61,701 nt of DNA from Micromonospora parastrephiae (GTDB lineage Bacteria; Actinomycetota; Actinomycetes; Mycobacteriales; Micromonosporaceae): contig NZ_JAEVHM010000014.1 of the NCBI RefSeq assembly GCF_016802865.1, positions 1-61,701 on the forward strand, read 5' to 3'. Shown in pieces: positions 35,796 through 46,000 of the stretch. The position numbers and the translations under genes were made by a program. The first letter of the stretch is position 1, and each line of letters opens with the position of its first letter. The notes under the pieces were generated by a model. That model was not told the origin of the DNA. It was given only the letters and a program-made list of their open reading frames with translations, and ran no database searches.

Positions 35796-36090
35796 GCCCT
35801 GGAGCACCTCCGTGTTGTTCCAGGTCGGGTTGGTGAGGGTGGTCGAGGCGACGTACTTCTTGACGTTGTTGAAGTACGCCGCGCCGGTGTTCGGGTCGCT
35901 CTCGTCCTGCTGCGGCCAGGCGACGGACATGCCGTCGTAGGTGCGCCCGGCCCATCAGCATCGCGTCCGCCTCGTCGGTCTGCTCGCCGGCGAGGCTGAT
36001 GGCCTCCTCGTCGAAGTACAGCGCGGTCCACATCGGGTTCTCGATGACGCCGTCCAGGGTGATGTAGGTCGAGTTGATGAGCTTGCGCAT
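35796..36090 (-). pseudogene. dihydrofolate reductase-like, truncated and frameshifted
   Basis: ATG 36090 with AGGAGA. It reads MRKLINSTYITLDGVIENP, a typical RibD-C/DHFR-like start, to ADAMLMGR; an extra base near 35942-35944 then shifts the frame, and it continues as MSVAWPQQDESDPNTGAAYF, NNVKKYVASTTLTNPTWNNT and EVLQG. The family's remaining third is missing: at about 35796 it joins the regulator fragment. The full family member at 40582-41184 shows the normal length of about 190-200 aa. Confidence 0.75.
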
Positions 36091-36163
36091 CGGAATCTCC
36101 TGGGTGTCGGTCGCGTTCTCCGGTGACACCCAGAACTCTGCCGGCCCCCGCTTACGATTCGCT

Positions 36164-36717
36164 TCAGGTGTCCTTGCCCGGGCCCGGAAGCGGGTCGGTC
36201 AGCGGGATCGGCAGCGCCTGCGTGGCCACCGTGCCGCCGGCGGTCGAATGCTCCGGCGCCGGACGCTCGCCGGTGCGGCTGTGCAGCCGCCCGCGCCCGG
36301 CCGGGCCGGCGCGCCGGGTCACCTCGACGGCCACCATCCGCACCGGCGGTGGCGGCACGGTGAAACGGCCGGCGCCCCACCGCACCCAGATCGGGACACG
36401 ACCGGCTTCCGCCTCCGCGTTGAGCTTCTGCACCGTCCGGGCCGGTCGGTGTGGTCGACCTCCACGACCACCGGTGGGCCGTCCGGCCGGGCGCACGCCA
36501 CGTCGAGGACCGAGTGCCGCTGTTGAAGTGGCGGCGGCAACGGCAGGACGCTGGGCGCGCGCCGGTAGACCCGCCAGCCCTGCGCCTCGGCCCACCGCAC
36601 CACCGAGTCGATCACCCGCGCGGTGACCTCGTCGGTGTCCAGGTCGACGAACGTCAGGTCGGCCAGCCAACGGTCCAGGTCGGCGGCCAGCCGCTCGCCC
36701 TGCGCCGTGACGTCCAC
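36164..36717 (-). pseudogene. hypothetical protein, frameshifted, possible nuclease-like core
   Basis: GTG 36717. Restored length is about 184 aa. The N-terminal helix region (RLAADLDRWLADLTFVDLDT, TARVIDSVVRWAEAQGWRVY) is followed by VLDVACARPDGPPVVVEVDH and then, after one missing base near 36440-36443, by ARTVQKLNAEAEAGRVPIWV and RMVAVEVTRRAG. The pattern D-(X)n-(V)xxExD is reminiscent of PD-(D/E)xK folds but the Lys is Asp here. I do not recognise the family. Divergent from the XRE gene. Confidence 0.6.
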
Positions 36718-36915
36718 CGGCGCAGGATAACGCCTTGGCCGGACCGCTCAGCGGTACGGACGACGCGAGCAGGGGCCGCTGTACTCGGCGCGGAGCGCGG
36801 TGCAACGTCCTGAACCCCGATTTCGCCCCTGTGCATTGACATTCTTTGCTGGACCACGTACGTGTTGCAGAACGATGTGACGCAGCGTCGCGGCACGGAA
36901 TCAGGGAGTACACGA

Positions 36916-37806
36916 ATGGCGGAGGGCGTTGGATCGACCGTGCCGCGCCGACAACTCGGCCCGCTGCTGCGGCAGTACCGCAACGAAGCCGGGGTGACAC
37001 TCGACGCCGCCGCCGAGGCACTGGAGTACAGCCGGCAGAAGATCTGGCGCATCGAGTGCGGCACCGGCTCCGTCCGGGTGCTCGACGTCAGGGCGATGTG
37101 CGAGCTGTACGGCGTGTCGCCGGAGATGACCGCGACGATGCGCGGCCTGGCCGTCGAGACGAGATCCAAGGGCTGGTGGCACGCCTACGGCGACGCGGTG
37201 CCGAGCTGGTTCGAGCTGTACGTCGGCCTGGAGTCCGCCGCCTCGCATCTGCGGCAGTACGAGGAGACCCTGGTACCCGGCCTGTTGCAGAACCGCCTGT
37301 ACGCCCTCGGCCTCGCGCGTCTTGACCAACCGTCGATCACTGAGGACGAGCGGGAGCGCCTGGTGGAGGTACGCCTGCAACGGCAGGCTCTGTTGACTCG
37401 ACGCCTGCCGCGGCCACCGCGCCTGGAGACGGTGCTCTCGGAGGCGGTGCTGCGCCGCGTGGTCGCTGGTCGGAACGTGATGATCGGGCAACTCACGCGG
37501 CTGCTGGAGGTCGCAACGATGCCCAACGTCAGTGTGCGTGTGCTGCCGCTCATCGCGGGCCCGCACGCCGGGGCGGTGGCGGGCTCGTTCGTGATTCTTG
37601 ACTTCCCACCTACCAACAGCGGTCACGGCGCGCCGGAACCGTCGGTGGCCTACAGCGAATCGCTCACCGGCGCGCTGTACCTCGACAAGCCCGAGGAACT
37701 GGCGGCGTTCAACGGGGTGTGGCGGAGCCTGGAGCGGCTCGCTCTGGATGAGGCACAATCGACGGACATGATCAAGCGGGTCATCGGGGAGGTACAGCAT
37801 GACTGA
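36916..37806 (+). CDS. XRE family regulator with DUF5753 domain
   Basis: 296 aa. ATG 36916 has GGGAG upstream. The HTH (LGPLLRQYRNEAGVTLDAAA, YSRQKIWRIECGTGSVRVLD) is at residues about 12-66. The DUF5753 domain follows (YEETLVPGLLQNRLYALGLA, VLSEAVLRRVVAGRNVMIGQ, MPNVSVRVLPLIAGPHAGAV, YLDKPEELAAFNGVWRSLER). This is the WhiJ-like actinobacterial arrangement, always paired with a DUF397 gene, which indeed follows. It should regulate development or secondary metabolism locally. Confidence 0.92.
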   Translation: MAEGVGSTVPRRQLGPLLRQYRNEAGVTLDAAAEALEYSRQKIWRIECGTGSVRVLDVRAMCELYGVSPEMTATMRGLAVETRSKGWWHAYGDAVPSWFELYVGLESAASHLRQYEETLVPGLLQNRLYALGLARLDQPSITEDERERLVEVRLQRQALLTRRLPRPPRLETVLSEAVLRRVVAGRNVMIGQLTRLLEVATMPNVSVRVLPLIAGPHAGAVAGSFVILDFPPTNSGHGAPEPSVAYSESLTGALYLDKPEELAAFNGVWRSLERLALDEAQSTDMIKRVIGEVQHD

Positions 37807-38029
37807 CCTGACCGGCGCGGTCTGGCGCACCAGCACCCGCAGCGGTGGCAACGGCGGCAACTGCGTCGAGGTCGCCACCAACCTTCCCGGCGTGGTGCCG
37901 GTACGCGACTCGAAGGACCAGCAGGGTCCGGTGCTGCGCTTCTCCCCGGCCGCCTGGACGGCGTTCGTCGCGTCGGTCGACACCCAGCGGTTGGCTGACC
38001 ACGTCGTGTGCGAGGGCTGCCATGCATGA
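37799..38029 (+). CDS. DUF397 domain protein
   Basis: 76 aa; its ATG overlaps the XRE stop by 8 bases. Signature W-R-T-S-T-R-S and NCVEVATNLPGVVPVRDSKD, then FSPAAWTAFVASV. DUF397 proteins work as antagonists or partners of the preceding XRE/DUF5753 regulator. Confidence 0.93.
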   Translation: MTDLTGAVWRTSTRSGGNGGNCVEVATNLPGVVPVRDSKDQQGPVLRFSPAAWTAFVASVDTQRLADHVVCEGCHA

Positions 38030-38043
38030 TCGACACGGCGTCA

Positions 38044-38086
38044 GCGATGTCGGGGTATCGCGCTGACGCGGATACCCCGACATCGC
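38044..38086. terminator. 16-bp perfect stem-loop
   Basis: Arms 38044-38059 and 38071-38086 (GCGATGTCGGGGTATC and complement), 11-base loop. It sits between the DUF397 stop (38029, plus) and the cellulase stop (38124, minus) and probably ends both transcripts. Confidence 0.8.
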
Positions 38087-38123
38087 CGAACTGGAGTTGA
38101 TCAAGGCCGAGGTGCGGCCGGGG

Positions 38124-39488
38124 TCACCTCATGTTGGCGACCACGAACGGCGCGTGGCCGTGCAGGTAGTTGGTCCACCCACCGGTCACCGGCGCGCCCG
38201 GGCTGAGCAGATTGGTGGTGTCGGTGCCGACGTCGAGCTTCCAGGCGGTCCAGGAGATGCCGTTCGCCTTCATCCAGTCGATCCACGACTGGGCCTCCGG
38301 CAGGCAGGCCCGGCCGTCGAGGCCACCGTCGGCGTTGCTGGCGCCCCACTCGGTGACGAACAGCGCCAGGCCGGCGCGGATCGCCGCGTCACCCTTGGCG
38401 CGCAGTGACGCGCCGTGCGTGCACGAGTAGAAGTGCAGCGTGTACATCAGATTGGTGCCGGCAACCGGGCTGGCCGCCGCGACGTCCACGTCCTGCGACC
38501 ACGTCGGCGTGCCGAGCACGACGATGTTGTCCGGGTCGGCGGCGCGGATCGCGGAGACCACCGCCTGGTGGTACGGCTTGATGACGCTGGTCCAGCTGAA
38601 CTGCAACGGCTCGTTCCAGGGCTCCCAGATGACGTTGGGCAGGTGGCCGTAGCGGCGGGCCAGATCGCCGAAGAACGCCACCGCCTGCGACTGGTTGTTC
38701 TGCGCCTCATGGGCGTGCCAGTCGACGATCACGTACACGCCGGCGGTGACCGCGTTGTTGATGATGGTCTCCACCTGCGTACGCGCCCTGGCCGGGTCAC
38801 TCAGGTACGCGCCGGCCGGCTCCACGCCCATCGCCGCGCGGATCACCTGGAGGTTCCAGTTGTCCCGCATCCAGGTCAGCGCGGAGAGGTTCTCGGCGTA
38901 CGGGGCGGTCTCCCAGTTGAGCCACATGCTGCTGATGCCGCGCAGCTGCACCCGCGCGCCGCTCCTGTCGCACATCGTCGTGCCGCAGACCCGCAACTGC
39001 CCGTACCGCTCGACCGGCGTGCCGGCGGTCGGCGGCGGAGTGGTGGGCGGCGGAGTGGTGGGCGGCGGCGTCGTGGGGGGTGGAGTGGTGGGCGGCGTGC
39101 CGCCGGTGCACGAGGCGCCGTTCACGGTGCAGTTCACCGGCGTGCCGGAGCCGTTGACGAGGAAGCCGAACGAGGTCGACGCACCGGCGGCGAGTGTCCC
39201 GTTCCAGGACAGGTTGGTGAAGGTGTAGTGACTGCCGGAGGTCGCCTGCTGCGCGTTCCACGACTGGCTGATGCTCGTGGAGGCTGGCAGGTCGAACTCG
39301 ACCCGCCAGCTGGTGATCTGCGCGGAGGTGTTGTTGGTGACGCTGATCTGGCCCTGATAGCCGTTGCCCCAGTTGTTCGTCACGGAGAAAACGGCGGTCG
39401 CCGCGCTGGCCGGCGTGGCGACCATCGCCACCCCGCCGGCGAGCAGGCCGGCGACGGCCAGAGTCGTGACAAGTCTCAGTGTGCGCAT
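38124..39488 (-). CDS. secreted CBM2-GH5 endoglucanase
   Basis: 454 aa. Signal peptide 1-30, then a type-2 cellulose-binding module (about 32-128: FSVTNNWGNGYQGQISVTNN, SWRVEFDLPASTSISQSWNA, NGTLAAGASTSFGFLVNGSG). A Pro-Thr linker made of TTPPP repeats follows. The GH5 catalytic domain (about 160-454) has RGISSMWLNWE, VYVIVDWHAHE, the acid/base Glu in VIWEPWNEP and the nucleophile Glu in FVTEWG. It should be an extracellular beta-1,4-glucanase. ATG 39488; an AT-rich promoter lies at 39541-39575. Confidence 0.93.
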   Translation of the reverse strand: MRTLRLVTTLAVAGLLAGGVAMVATPASAATAVFSVTNNWGNGYQGQISVTNNTSAQITSWRVEFDLPASTSISQSWNAQQATSGSHYTFTNLSWNGTLAAGASTSFGFLVNGSGTPVNCTVNGASCTGGTPPTTPPPTTPPPTTPPPTTPPPTAGTPVERYGQLRVCGTTMCDRSGARVQLRGISSMWLNWETAPYAENLSALTWMRDNWNLQVIRAAMGVEPAGAYLSDPARARTQVETIINNAVTAGVYVIVDWHAHEAQNNQSQAVAFFGDLARRYGHLPNVIWEPWNEPLQFSWTSVIKPYHQAVVSAIRAADPDNIVVLGTPTWSQDVDVAAASPVAGTNLMYTLHFYSCTHGASLRAKGDAAIRAGLALFVTEWGASNADGGLDGRACLPEAQSWIDWMKANGISWTAWKLDVGTDTTNLLSPGAPVTGGWTNYLHGHAPFVVANMR

Positions 39489-39546
39489 GCTGAACCCGCT
39501 TCGGATCGAGGGAGATGCCTGAGGCGGGGCGGCGCCTGCGCGCACA

Positions 39547-39566
39547 ATATCGACCAGTAACGATAT
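39547..39566. promoter_or_regulatory. inverted repeat upstream of cellulase gene
   Basis: ATATCG (39547-39552) and CGATAT (39561-39566) with an 8-base spacer, in the only AT-rich patch between the cellulase start and the convergent-side TPR gene. It could be an operator or a promoter for the cellulase gene (59 bases upstream of its ATG). Confidence 0.4.
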
Positions 39567-39579
39567 ATTGCAAGCTGGG

Positions 39580-40446
39580 TCAGCGTCGCCGCCAGCCCCA
39601 GCGGCGCGAACCGGCCGACCCACCCTTCTCCCGGGCCAGCATCTCGGCCGCGAGCCGTAGCTTCTGGGCGGGCTGCTCGCCGGCCGGGCCCAGCGTCTCC
39701 ACGAATCGGTTGCCCATCGACAGCACCATGGCCGCCCGGTCGAAGTCACGGATCAGTGCCAGGCACTGCGCGTACACCCCGTAGGTGTTGGCCATCTCCC
39801 AGAAACTCAGCGGGCGCGTCAGGTCGAGCAGCCCCTGCCGCAGCTCACACGCCCGCGACGCCGCCAGCGTCGCCTCCCGGAGGCTGTCGCCCGACGACGG
39901 CCGGGTGAGGTGCCGATGCAGCAGCGCGGTCGCCTGGTTGTGGTACGCCGTGCCCATCGCCTCCCGGGTGCGGGGCCCGGCCGACGGCGGATCGCCGGCG
40001 GCGGTCAGACCCACCGTGACCGCCCGTTCCAGCAACTCCCTGCGGGTGGCGGGTTGACCGGCGGTGAACGCGGTCTCGGCGAGATCCACCAACGCGGTGA
40101 TCAGCTCCGCGAGCGCGTCGTCCCGGGGCGGTGCCGCCACGTTCCCGCCCTCGGCCGCGACCGCGTCGTACACCCGCTCGAAGATGGTGACCGCCTCACT
40201 GCCGGGAGCCATCGCCTCCGCGGACCGGCCACGCGCGGACAGCAGCATGCCGCGCCGCCACAACGCCCGCGCCAACTGCTGCTGGTCGCGTCGGCCGGCC
40301 TGACCGGGATCGCGCACCGCCCGCCGGTAGGCGTCGATCACCCGTACCCACAGGTGGTCGGCCTCCGCCCAGGCTCCCTGCCGCTGCGAAAGCTCCCGTG
40401 CCTGCTCGAACAGCCTGTCCCGCTCGCCCGGTCCCAATTCCCGCAC
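39580..40446 (-). CDS. TPR-like helical protein, unknown
   Basis: About 288 aa from GTG 40446 (a longer frame with ATG 40533 exists; the start is uncertain). Helical repeats: ERDRLFEQARELSQRQGAWA, QQQLARALWRRGMLLSARGR, DALAELITALVDLAETAFTA and YGVYAQCLALIRDFDRAAMV. The C-terminus is basic (SAGSRRWGWRRR). It resembles the helical-repeat part of large actinomycete regulators but has no HTH or NTPase. Function unknown. Confidence 0.62.
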   Translation of the reverse strand: MRELGPGERDRLFEQARELSQRQGAWAEADHLWVRVIDAYRRAVRDPGQAGRRDQQQLARALWRRGMLLSARGRSAEAMAPGSEAVTIFERVYDAVAAEGGNVAAPPRDDALAELITALVDLAETAFTAGQPATRRELLERAVTVGLTAAGDPPSAGPRTREAMGTAYHNQATALLHRHLTRPSSGDSLREATLAASRACELRQGLLDLTRPLSFWEMANTYGVYAQCLALIRDFDRAAMVLSMGNRFVETLGPAGEQPAQKLRLAAEMLAREKGGSAGSRRWGWRRR

Positions 40447-40581
40447 CGCCCTCCACGCCAGCCATCTGCGACACCACCGCCGCGGACAGTGAATGTCATC
40501 GATTCTAGGCTGGTTGCTGGCACATTCCGGCATTCGCCGGGCGAAACGGGGACCGGCTCGACCGGGCCGGCCCCGAGGCGC

Positions 40582-41184
40582 TCAGGCCGCCGGGCGTACC
40601 CGGTAGGCCAGGTGGGTGACGCCGTTGCCCTCGACGACGGTGATCGGGCCGTCCAGCTGGAGTGGCGCGATCTTCAGGTCGGCGAAGAGCGGGATGCCGG
40701 CACCGAGCACAACGGGCACGAGGTCGACGTGGACCTCGTCGAGCAGGCCGGCCTCGACGACCTGGGCCGCGATGGTGCCGCCGTTGACACCGACCTCCTT
40801 GTCACCGGCGAGCGCCTTCGCCCGGTCGATGGCGCTCTCGATGCCGTCGGTGACGAAGACGAAGGAGTCGCCCTCCGGCTTCCAGCCATCCGGCACGCTG
40901 TGCGTGACCACCACGACGGGCACGTCCATCGGATGCCGGCCACCCCACCCGTTGGTCATGTCGAAGAGCCGCCGGCCGACGACGAGGGCGCCGGTCCGCT
41001 CGTTGAGATCCCGCAGGTGCCGGGCACTCGCGGCGGACGTCCGGAAGGTCATCTCGGGGTTGGCCGTCGGCGTCTCGACGTCGCCGTTGGCGTACCACTG
41101 GAAGAGGTGCTCGAAGCCACCGTGGGACGCGTTCGCGATGTAGCCGTCCAACGACATCGTCGCCCCGGTCGTCACCTTCGTCAT
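40582..41184 (-). CDS. dihydrofolate reductase family protein (RibD-C type)
   Basis: 200 aa, ATG 41184. TTGATMSLDGYIANASH is the family start; GRRLFDMTNGW, VPVVVVTHSVPDGW, VGVNGGTIAAQVVEAGLLDE and HVDLVPVVLGAGIPLF complete the pattern. It is likely a NADPH-dependent reductase; these stand-alone members usually lack proven DHFR activity. A ribosome site GGAGCG lies upstream. Compare the broken copy at 35796-36090. Confidence 0.87.
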   Translation of the reverse strand: MTKVTTGATMSLDGYIANASHGGFEHLFQWYANGDVETPTANPEMTFRTSAASARHLRDLNERTGALVVGRRLFDMTNGWGGRHPMDVPVVVVTHSVPDGWKPEGDSFVFVTDGIESAIDRAKALAGDKEVGVNGGTIAAQVVEAGLLDEVHVDLVPVVLGAGIPLFADLKIAPLQLDGPITVVEGNGVTHLAYRVRPAA

Positions 41185-41323
41185 CGATCCGCTCCTTGTT
41201 CATGCCGTGTCGGCTGGTCGGCGGGACCGGTGTGCCCGGCCCTCAACCCGTGGTCGAAGCCGACGCGACTATCCTCGACAGCTCCGCCGATCTTTTCTTG
41301 CCGAGGGTCCCGACCGCCGTCGA

Positions 41324-41671
41324 TCAGCCCTGGTCGAGCAGCACCGCCTGGTGGATGTAGTCGCGCAGGGCCGCGCCGGGCAGGGAGTCCGCCGGCTTGA
41401 GCTTGACGTGTCGCGTCGTCTTTCCCACCCCGGCCAGCAGACCGTGGTGGTCGGTGAACTCGGCTCCGCGGGCGAACGCGAAGGTGACGTGGGTCTTGCT
41501 CAAACTGAGGATCGCCAGCAGCTTGGCGCCCTGCCAGGCGAGCGAACCTCGGCTGATCACTTCGCGGGCGCCGGGAGCGGACTCCCTCATCAGCTCACGC
41601 AGCGCGGCGACGACGCCGCTCTGCTCGGCGGGCAGCCGGCGCACGTACCCGTCGACGTCATGGTTGGTCAT
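41324..41671 (-). CDS. DUF1801 family protein
   Basis: 115 aa, ATG 41671 after GGAGGAA. The pattern DVDGYVRRLPAEQSGVVAAL followed by ISRGSLAWQGAKLLAILSLS, VTFAFARGAEF and KPADSLPGAALRDYIHQAVL matches DUF1801/YdhG-type small proteins. Most are of unknown function. It is 28 bases upstream of (and on the opposite side from) the SGNH hydrolase stop on the same strand, so it may be co-transcribed behind that gene. Confidence 0.8.
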   Translation of the reverse strand: MTNHDVDGYVRRLPAEQSGVVAALRELMRESAPGAREVISRGSLAWQGAKLLAILSLSKTHVTFAFARGAEFTDHHGLLAGVGKTTRHVKLKPADSLPGAALRDYIHQAVLLDQG

Positions 41672-41699
41672 GGCTCGGTTCCTCCAATGGGTGCGCGGT

Positions 41700-42971
41700 T
41701 CAGCGGATCTGCGCGGCGACGGCGGCAGCGGCGGCGGTCGCGCCGGTGTCGTTGAGGTGCAGGTGGTCGCCCTCGTCGTAAGCGGGTCGCAGGGCGTCCG
41801 GGTCGGCCGGATCAGCGAGGACCCGGTCGAGGTCGACGACGGCGTCGTACTCGCCACCGGTGCGGATCCAGCGGTTCACCTCGTCGCGGACCCGCTCATT
41901 CGCCGGGGTGTCGTAGTTGTCCGCGTGCTTCATGGGCGGCATCGTGACGCCGATGATGGTGACCCCCTGCGCCCGGGCGGCCCGGATCAACGCCCGGTGA
42001 CCGTCGATGAGCTGGCCCGCGGTCACCACCGGCGAGGCGCCGCAGCCGAAGTCGGGCCAGCCACCGCCGCCGATGTCGTTGATGCCCATCAGGACGACCG
42101 CCACGCGGACGCCCGCCAGCCCGAGCGCGTCGCGCCGGAACCGGGTGACGCCCCGCTCGCCGTAGCACGGCGAGTCGGCGAGCAGCTTGTTGCCGCCGAT
42201 CCCGGCGTTGGCGACGGCAAGCGGGCGACCGGTGGCGACCAGGCGTTCGGCCAGCTGGTCCGGGTAGCGGTTGTTCGCGCCGGGTGTGGAACCGTAGCCG
42301 TCGGTCTGTGAGTCGCCGAACGTCACCACCGTGCCCCCGGTGCGCGGCGAGCCGGCAACGTCGACGCCGGCCAGGTGGTACCAGGACTGGCTGGTTTCGC
42401 CGGCGAACGCGGCAGCGCGGTGGTCGAAGCGGTGATCGCCCTCGGCGCGGTACGTGTTGGTGAGTCCGTCCTGGTGGAAGGTCGCCGGGGCGGCGGGACC
42501 GGCGAAGTACAGCGTGACGGTCACCGCCTCCAGCGCCCGTACCGGCAGGAGCACCGGGTCGGAGGTGGTCTCGGCGCCGACGGGCACGGTGGTCGACCGC
42601 CGCAGGTCGAAGGTGACCGGACGCAGGGTGCCGGGCCGCACCTCCGCCCCGGAGGTGGGTCGGCCGATGGTGGCGCCGGTCAGCCGCAGCGGTTGACCGC
42701 CGTACCGGTTGGACAGTCGGATCCGGATCAGGGAGCCGGCGGCGCTGACCCGGACCACCTGGCGGACCGACTGGTCCGCGAAGCCGGGGACGGACCAGTT
42801 CGGGCCGTCCCATTCATTGCCCGGCACCGGGTGGTGGTGTGCCGCCGACCAGGCCGTCGACCAGCTGCCGGGGCCAGCGTGCCCAGTGGTCGCGGCGCTC
42901 GCCGGGACGGCCGGCGCCAGCAGGCACAGTGCGGTGAGTACGGGGAGGATGCGACCTGTCGACAGCGACAT
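41700..42971 (-). CDS. secreted SGNH/GDSL hydrolase
   Basis: 423 aa. Signal peptide about 1-26 (LPVLTALCLLAPAVPASA). An N-terminal beta-sandwich (about 35-185) is followed by an SGNH domain with block I GDSQTDGYGS (catalytic Ser), block II ANAGIGGNKLL (Gly), block III GINDIGG (Asn) and block V DEGDHLHLNDTG (Asp, His). It is likely an extracellular esterase, such as a xylan or pectin acetylesterase. ATG 42971 with AAGGGA upstream; divergent from the SARP-type gene. Confidence 0.88.
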   Translation of the reverse strand: MSLSTGRILPVLTALCLLAPAVPASAATTGHAGPGSWSTAWSAAHHHPVPGNEWDGPNWSVPGFADQSVRQVVRVSAAGSLIRIRLSNRYGGQPLRLTGATIGRPTSGAEVRPGTLRPVTFDLRRSTTVPVGAETTSDPVLLPVRALEAVTVTLYFAGPAAPATFHQDGLTNTYRAEGDHRFDHRAAAFAGETSQSWYHLAGVDVAGSPRTGGTVVTFGDSQTDGYGSTPGANNRYPDQLAERLVATGRPLAVANAGIGGNKLLADSPCYGERGVTRFRRDALGLAGVRVAVVLMGINDIGGGGWPDFGCGASPVVTAGQLIDGHRALIRAARAQGVTIIGVTMPPMKHADNYDTPANERVRDEVNRWIRTGGEYDAVVDLDRVLADPADPDALRPAYDEGDHLHLNDTGATAAAAAVAAQIR

Positions 42972-43092
42972 GGGAGTGTCCCTTCGGGAACGGTTGGTGG
43001 GTGAGACGATGTGGTTCACCCTGCTCCGACCGCCTTACCGTTTCTTTACGGTGTTCTCTCCTACGGCAGGTGGGAGCCGTATCCTGGCCGCC

Positions 43093-46000
43093 ATGCGGTT
43101 CGGGGTGCTGGGCCCGTTGACGGTGTGGACCACACGCGGTGCGGTCGTCGCCGTCCCGGGGTTGAAGGTCCGGGCCCTGCTCGCCGCGTTGCTGCTGCAC
43201 GAGGGGCAACCGGTGCCGGCGGATCGGCTCATCGACTACCTGTGGGGCGACGCGCCGCCGGCCAACGCCGCCGGCGCTTTGTCCGCCAAGGTGTCCCAGC
43301 TGCGCCGGGTGCTGGCCGACGCCGAGCCGGGCGCTCGGGAACTGGTGCGCTCGCCCCCGCCCGGCTACCGGATCCTCGTCGATCCCGACGATGTCGACGC
43401 CGCCCGCTTCCACCGGCTGGTGGCGGAGGCTCGCGGCGAGCAGGACAGACGATCCCGCGTCGCGCTCTTCTCGGCGGCTCTTGCGCTGTGGCGGGGGCCC
43501 GCATTCGCCGACTTCCGCGACGAGCCGTTCACCGCCGTCGCCATCGCCGGACTGGAGGAGCAACGGCTCCTCGCCACCGAGGACTCTCTCAGCGACCGAC
43601 TGGCGCTGGGCGAACACGCGGAGGTCGTCGGTGATCTCGGCGATCTGCTGGCCCGGCAGCCGCTCCGCGAACGAGCGCGTGGTCTGCACATGCTCGCCCT
43701 GTACCGCGCGGGACGACAGTCCGAGGCGTTGAGCAGCTACGACGAGCTGCGCGTCCGGCTGCGCGACGAGTTGGGGCTCGACCCCGGACCGGAGCTGGCC
43801 GCTCTGCACCGGCGCATCCTCGCCCACGATCCGACGCTGGCCGTGCCGCCGGTAGCCGCGATCCCGGCCAGCCGGGCCGCCGAGCCGACCGCCCCCGCGC
43901 GGACGAACCTGCCGACCCCGTTGACCGAGCTGATCGGGCGCGAGACCGAGGCCGCCGAGCTGGCGGAGGAGGTGGCGCACAGCCGGCTGGTCACCCTCAC
44001 CGGCATCGGCGGGGTCGGCAAGACCCGGCTCGCCCTGGAGGTCGCCCGGACGTCCGCGTTCCCGCACGGGGCGGCGCTGGTGGAGCTGGCGAGCATCGAG
44101 CGGTCCGACGCGCCCGACCTGGTGGACGCGTTGGCCGGTCTGGTGCTGGCGGTGCTCGACGTACGCGACGCCGCCGAGACGGGCACGGCGAGCACGCCGA
44201 TCGACCGACTCACCCGGGTGCTGGGCGACCGCCACCTCCTGCTCGTGCTCGACAACTGCGAGCACCTGGTGGAACCGGTCGCCGAGATGACCGCGACGCT
44301 GCTGAAGGCGGCACCCGGGTTGCACGTGCTGGCGACCAGCCGCGAGCCGCTCGGGCTGGCCGGTGAGGTCGTCTGGGCCGTCGCGCCACTGCCGCTACCC
44401 GATCCGACCAGCGGGACCGACGTGGCCGCGCTGGAGCGCTCCAGCGCGGTGCGGCTCTTCGTCGCCCGGTGCACCGCGGCGGACCGCGGCTTCGTGCTCA
44501 CCGCCGAGAACTCCGTGTCCGTCGCCGCCCTGTGCCGCCGGCTCGACGGGATCCCGCTGGCGCTGGAGCTGGCCGCCACCCAGGTCCGCGGGCTGGGCGT
44601 GCACGGTCTGGTCGCCGGGCTCGGCGACAGGTTCCGGTTGCTGGGTGCCCGGCACCGGGGCGTACCGCCTCGGCAGCGGACGCTGCTGGCGATGCTCGAC
44701 TGGAGCTGGCAGCTGCTCACCGAGCCGGAGCGGGTGGTGTTGCGACGGCTGGCCGCGTACGCCGACGGGGGTGGCATCGACGCGGTGCGGGCCGTCTGCG
44801 CGCCCGACGGCGTGCCCGCCGTGAGCGTCGCGGATCTGTTGGCCCGCCTCGTCGACCGGTCGTTGGTCGTCGTCGCGGCCCGCGACGACACCCCGCACTT
44901 CCGGCTGCTGGAATCCGTCGCCGCCTTCGGCGTGGACCAGATGAGCGCGGCCGGCGAACTCGACCAGATCCGCCGGCGGGCCCACCGCTATCACGCCGAT
45001 CTGGCCGAGCAGGCGCATCACCACCTGCATGGCCCGGACCAGGGCCGCTGGTTGCGGCGGCTCGACGCCGAGTCCGCCAATCTGCGCGGCGCGCTGGATG
45101 CCGCGGTGCGTCAGCGTGACGGGGACCTCGCGCTGCGCCTGGCCAACGCGCTGAGCTGGTACTGGTTCCTGCGGGGCCGGTTCGTCGAGGCGCGTCGGCG
45201 ACTCGGGGCGGCGCTGGACTGCCCGGCAGATGGCGCCGCCGCCCCCCGCGCCCGGGCGGTGGCCTGGCATCTCGGGTTCGCTCTCCTGTCCGGCGACGTC
45301 GCGGACTGGCCGGCGCGCCACCGCGCGGCCGTCGAGGGGTACGCGGACGTCGACGACCCGCACGGCCGCCTTCGCGCGCTGTGGTTCCTCGCCTACGCGG
45401 AGGTGGACCTCGGTGACGTGGCGGCGACCGGCGACCTGCTCGACCGGGTCCTGGCCGAGGCGCGTCCGCGGGGCGACGAGTGGGTCGTGGCCGCCGCGCT
45501 GGGCCTGCGGGCCAAGCACGCGCACGCCCGGGGAGACGGGCCGGCGGTGGCGCGCGACGGGGCCGAGAGTGCGGCGCTGTTCCAGCGGCTCGGCGACCGG
45601 TGGGGGCTGATGCAGGCCACGGAGTGGCTCGGCGCCCAGGCGGGCATGGCCGGTGACTACGAGCGGGCGGACCGGCTGTTTCAGGACGGGCTCCGCGTCG
45701 CGGAGGACCTGGGTCTGCGGTTCGAGATGTCCGGCCAGCTCTGCTGGCTGGGCTGGGTGGCACTGCAACGGGGTGACTACCCGCAGGCGCGGCAGCTCTG
45801 CGCTCGCGGGCTGCGGCTGGCCACCGAGCAGGGCTCTCCGCTCGGCATCGTCTTCGCGGAGCTGTGCCTCGCCGCCGCCGCGCGCCGGGAGGGCCTCCTC
45901 GACATGGCAGAGGCTCACCTGCGCAACCTGCTGGACGCGGCCGCACGGCAGCAGGACGGCCCCGGGCAGCCTCTCTACCTGACCGGAGTCCTCGGCGAGC

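Noticed and set aside
39010..39100. Short tandem repeats that might be a CRISPR-like array
   Set aside because: They encode the Pro-Thr linker of the GH5 cellulase in frame and have no spacers.
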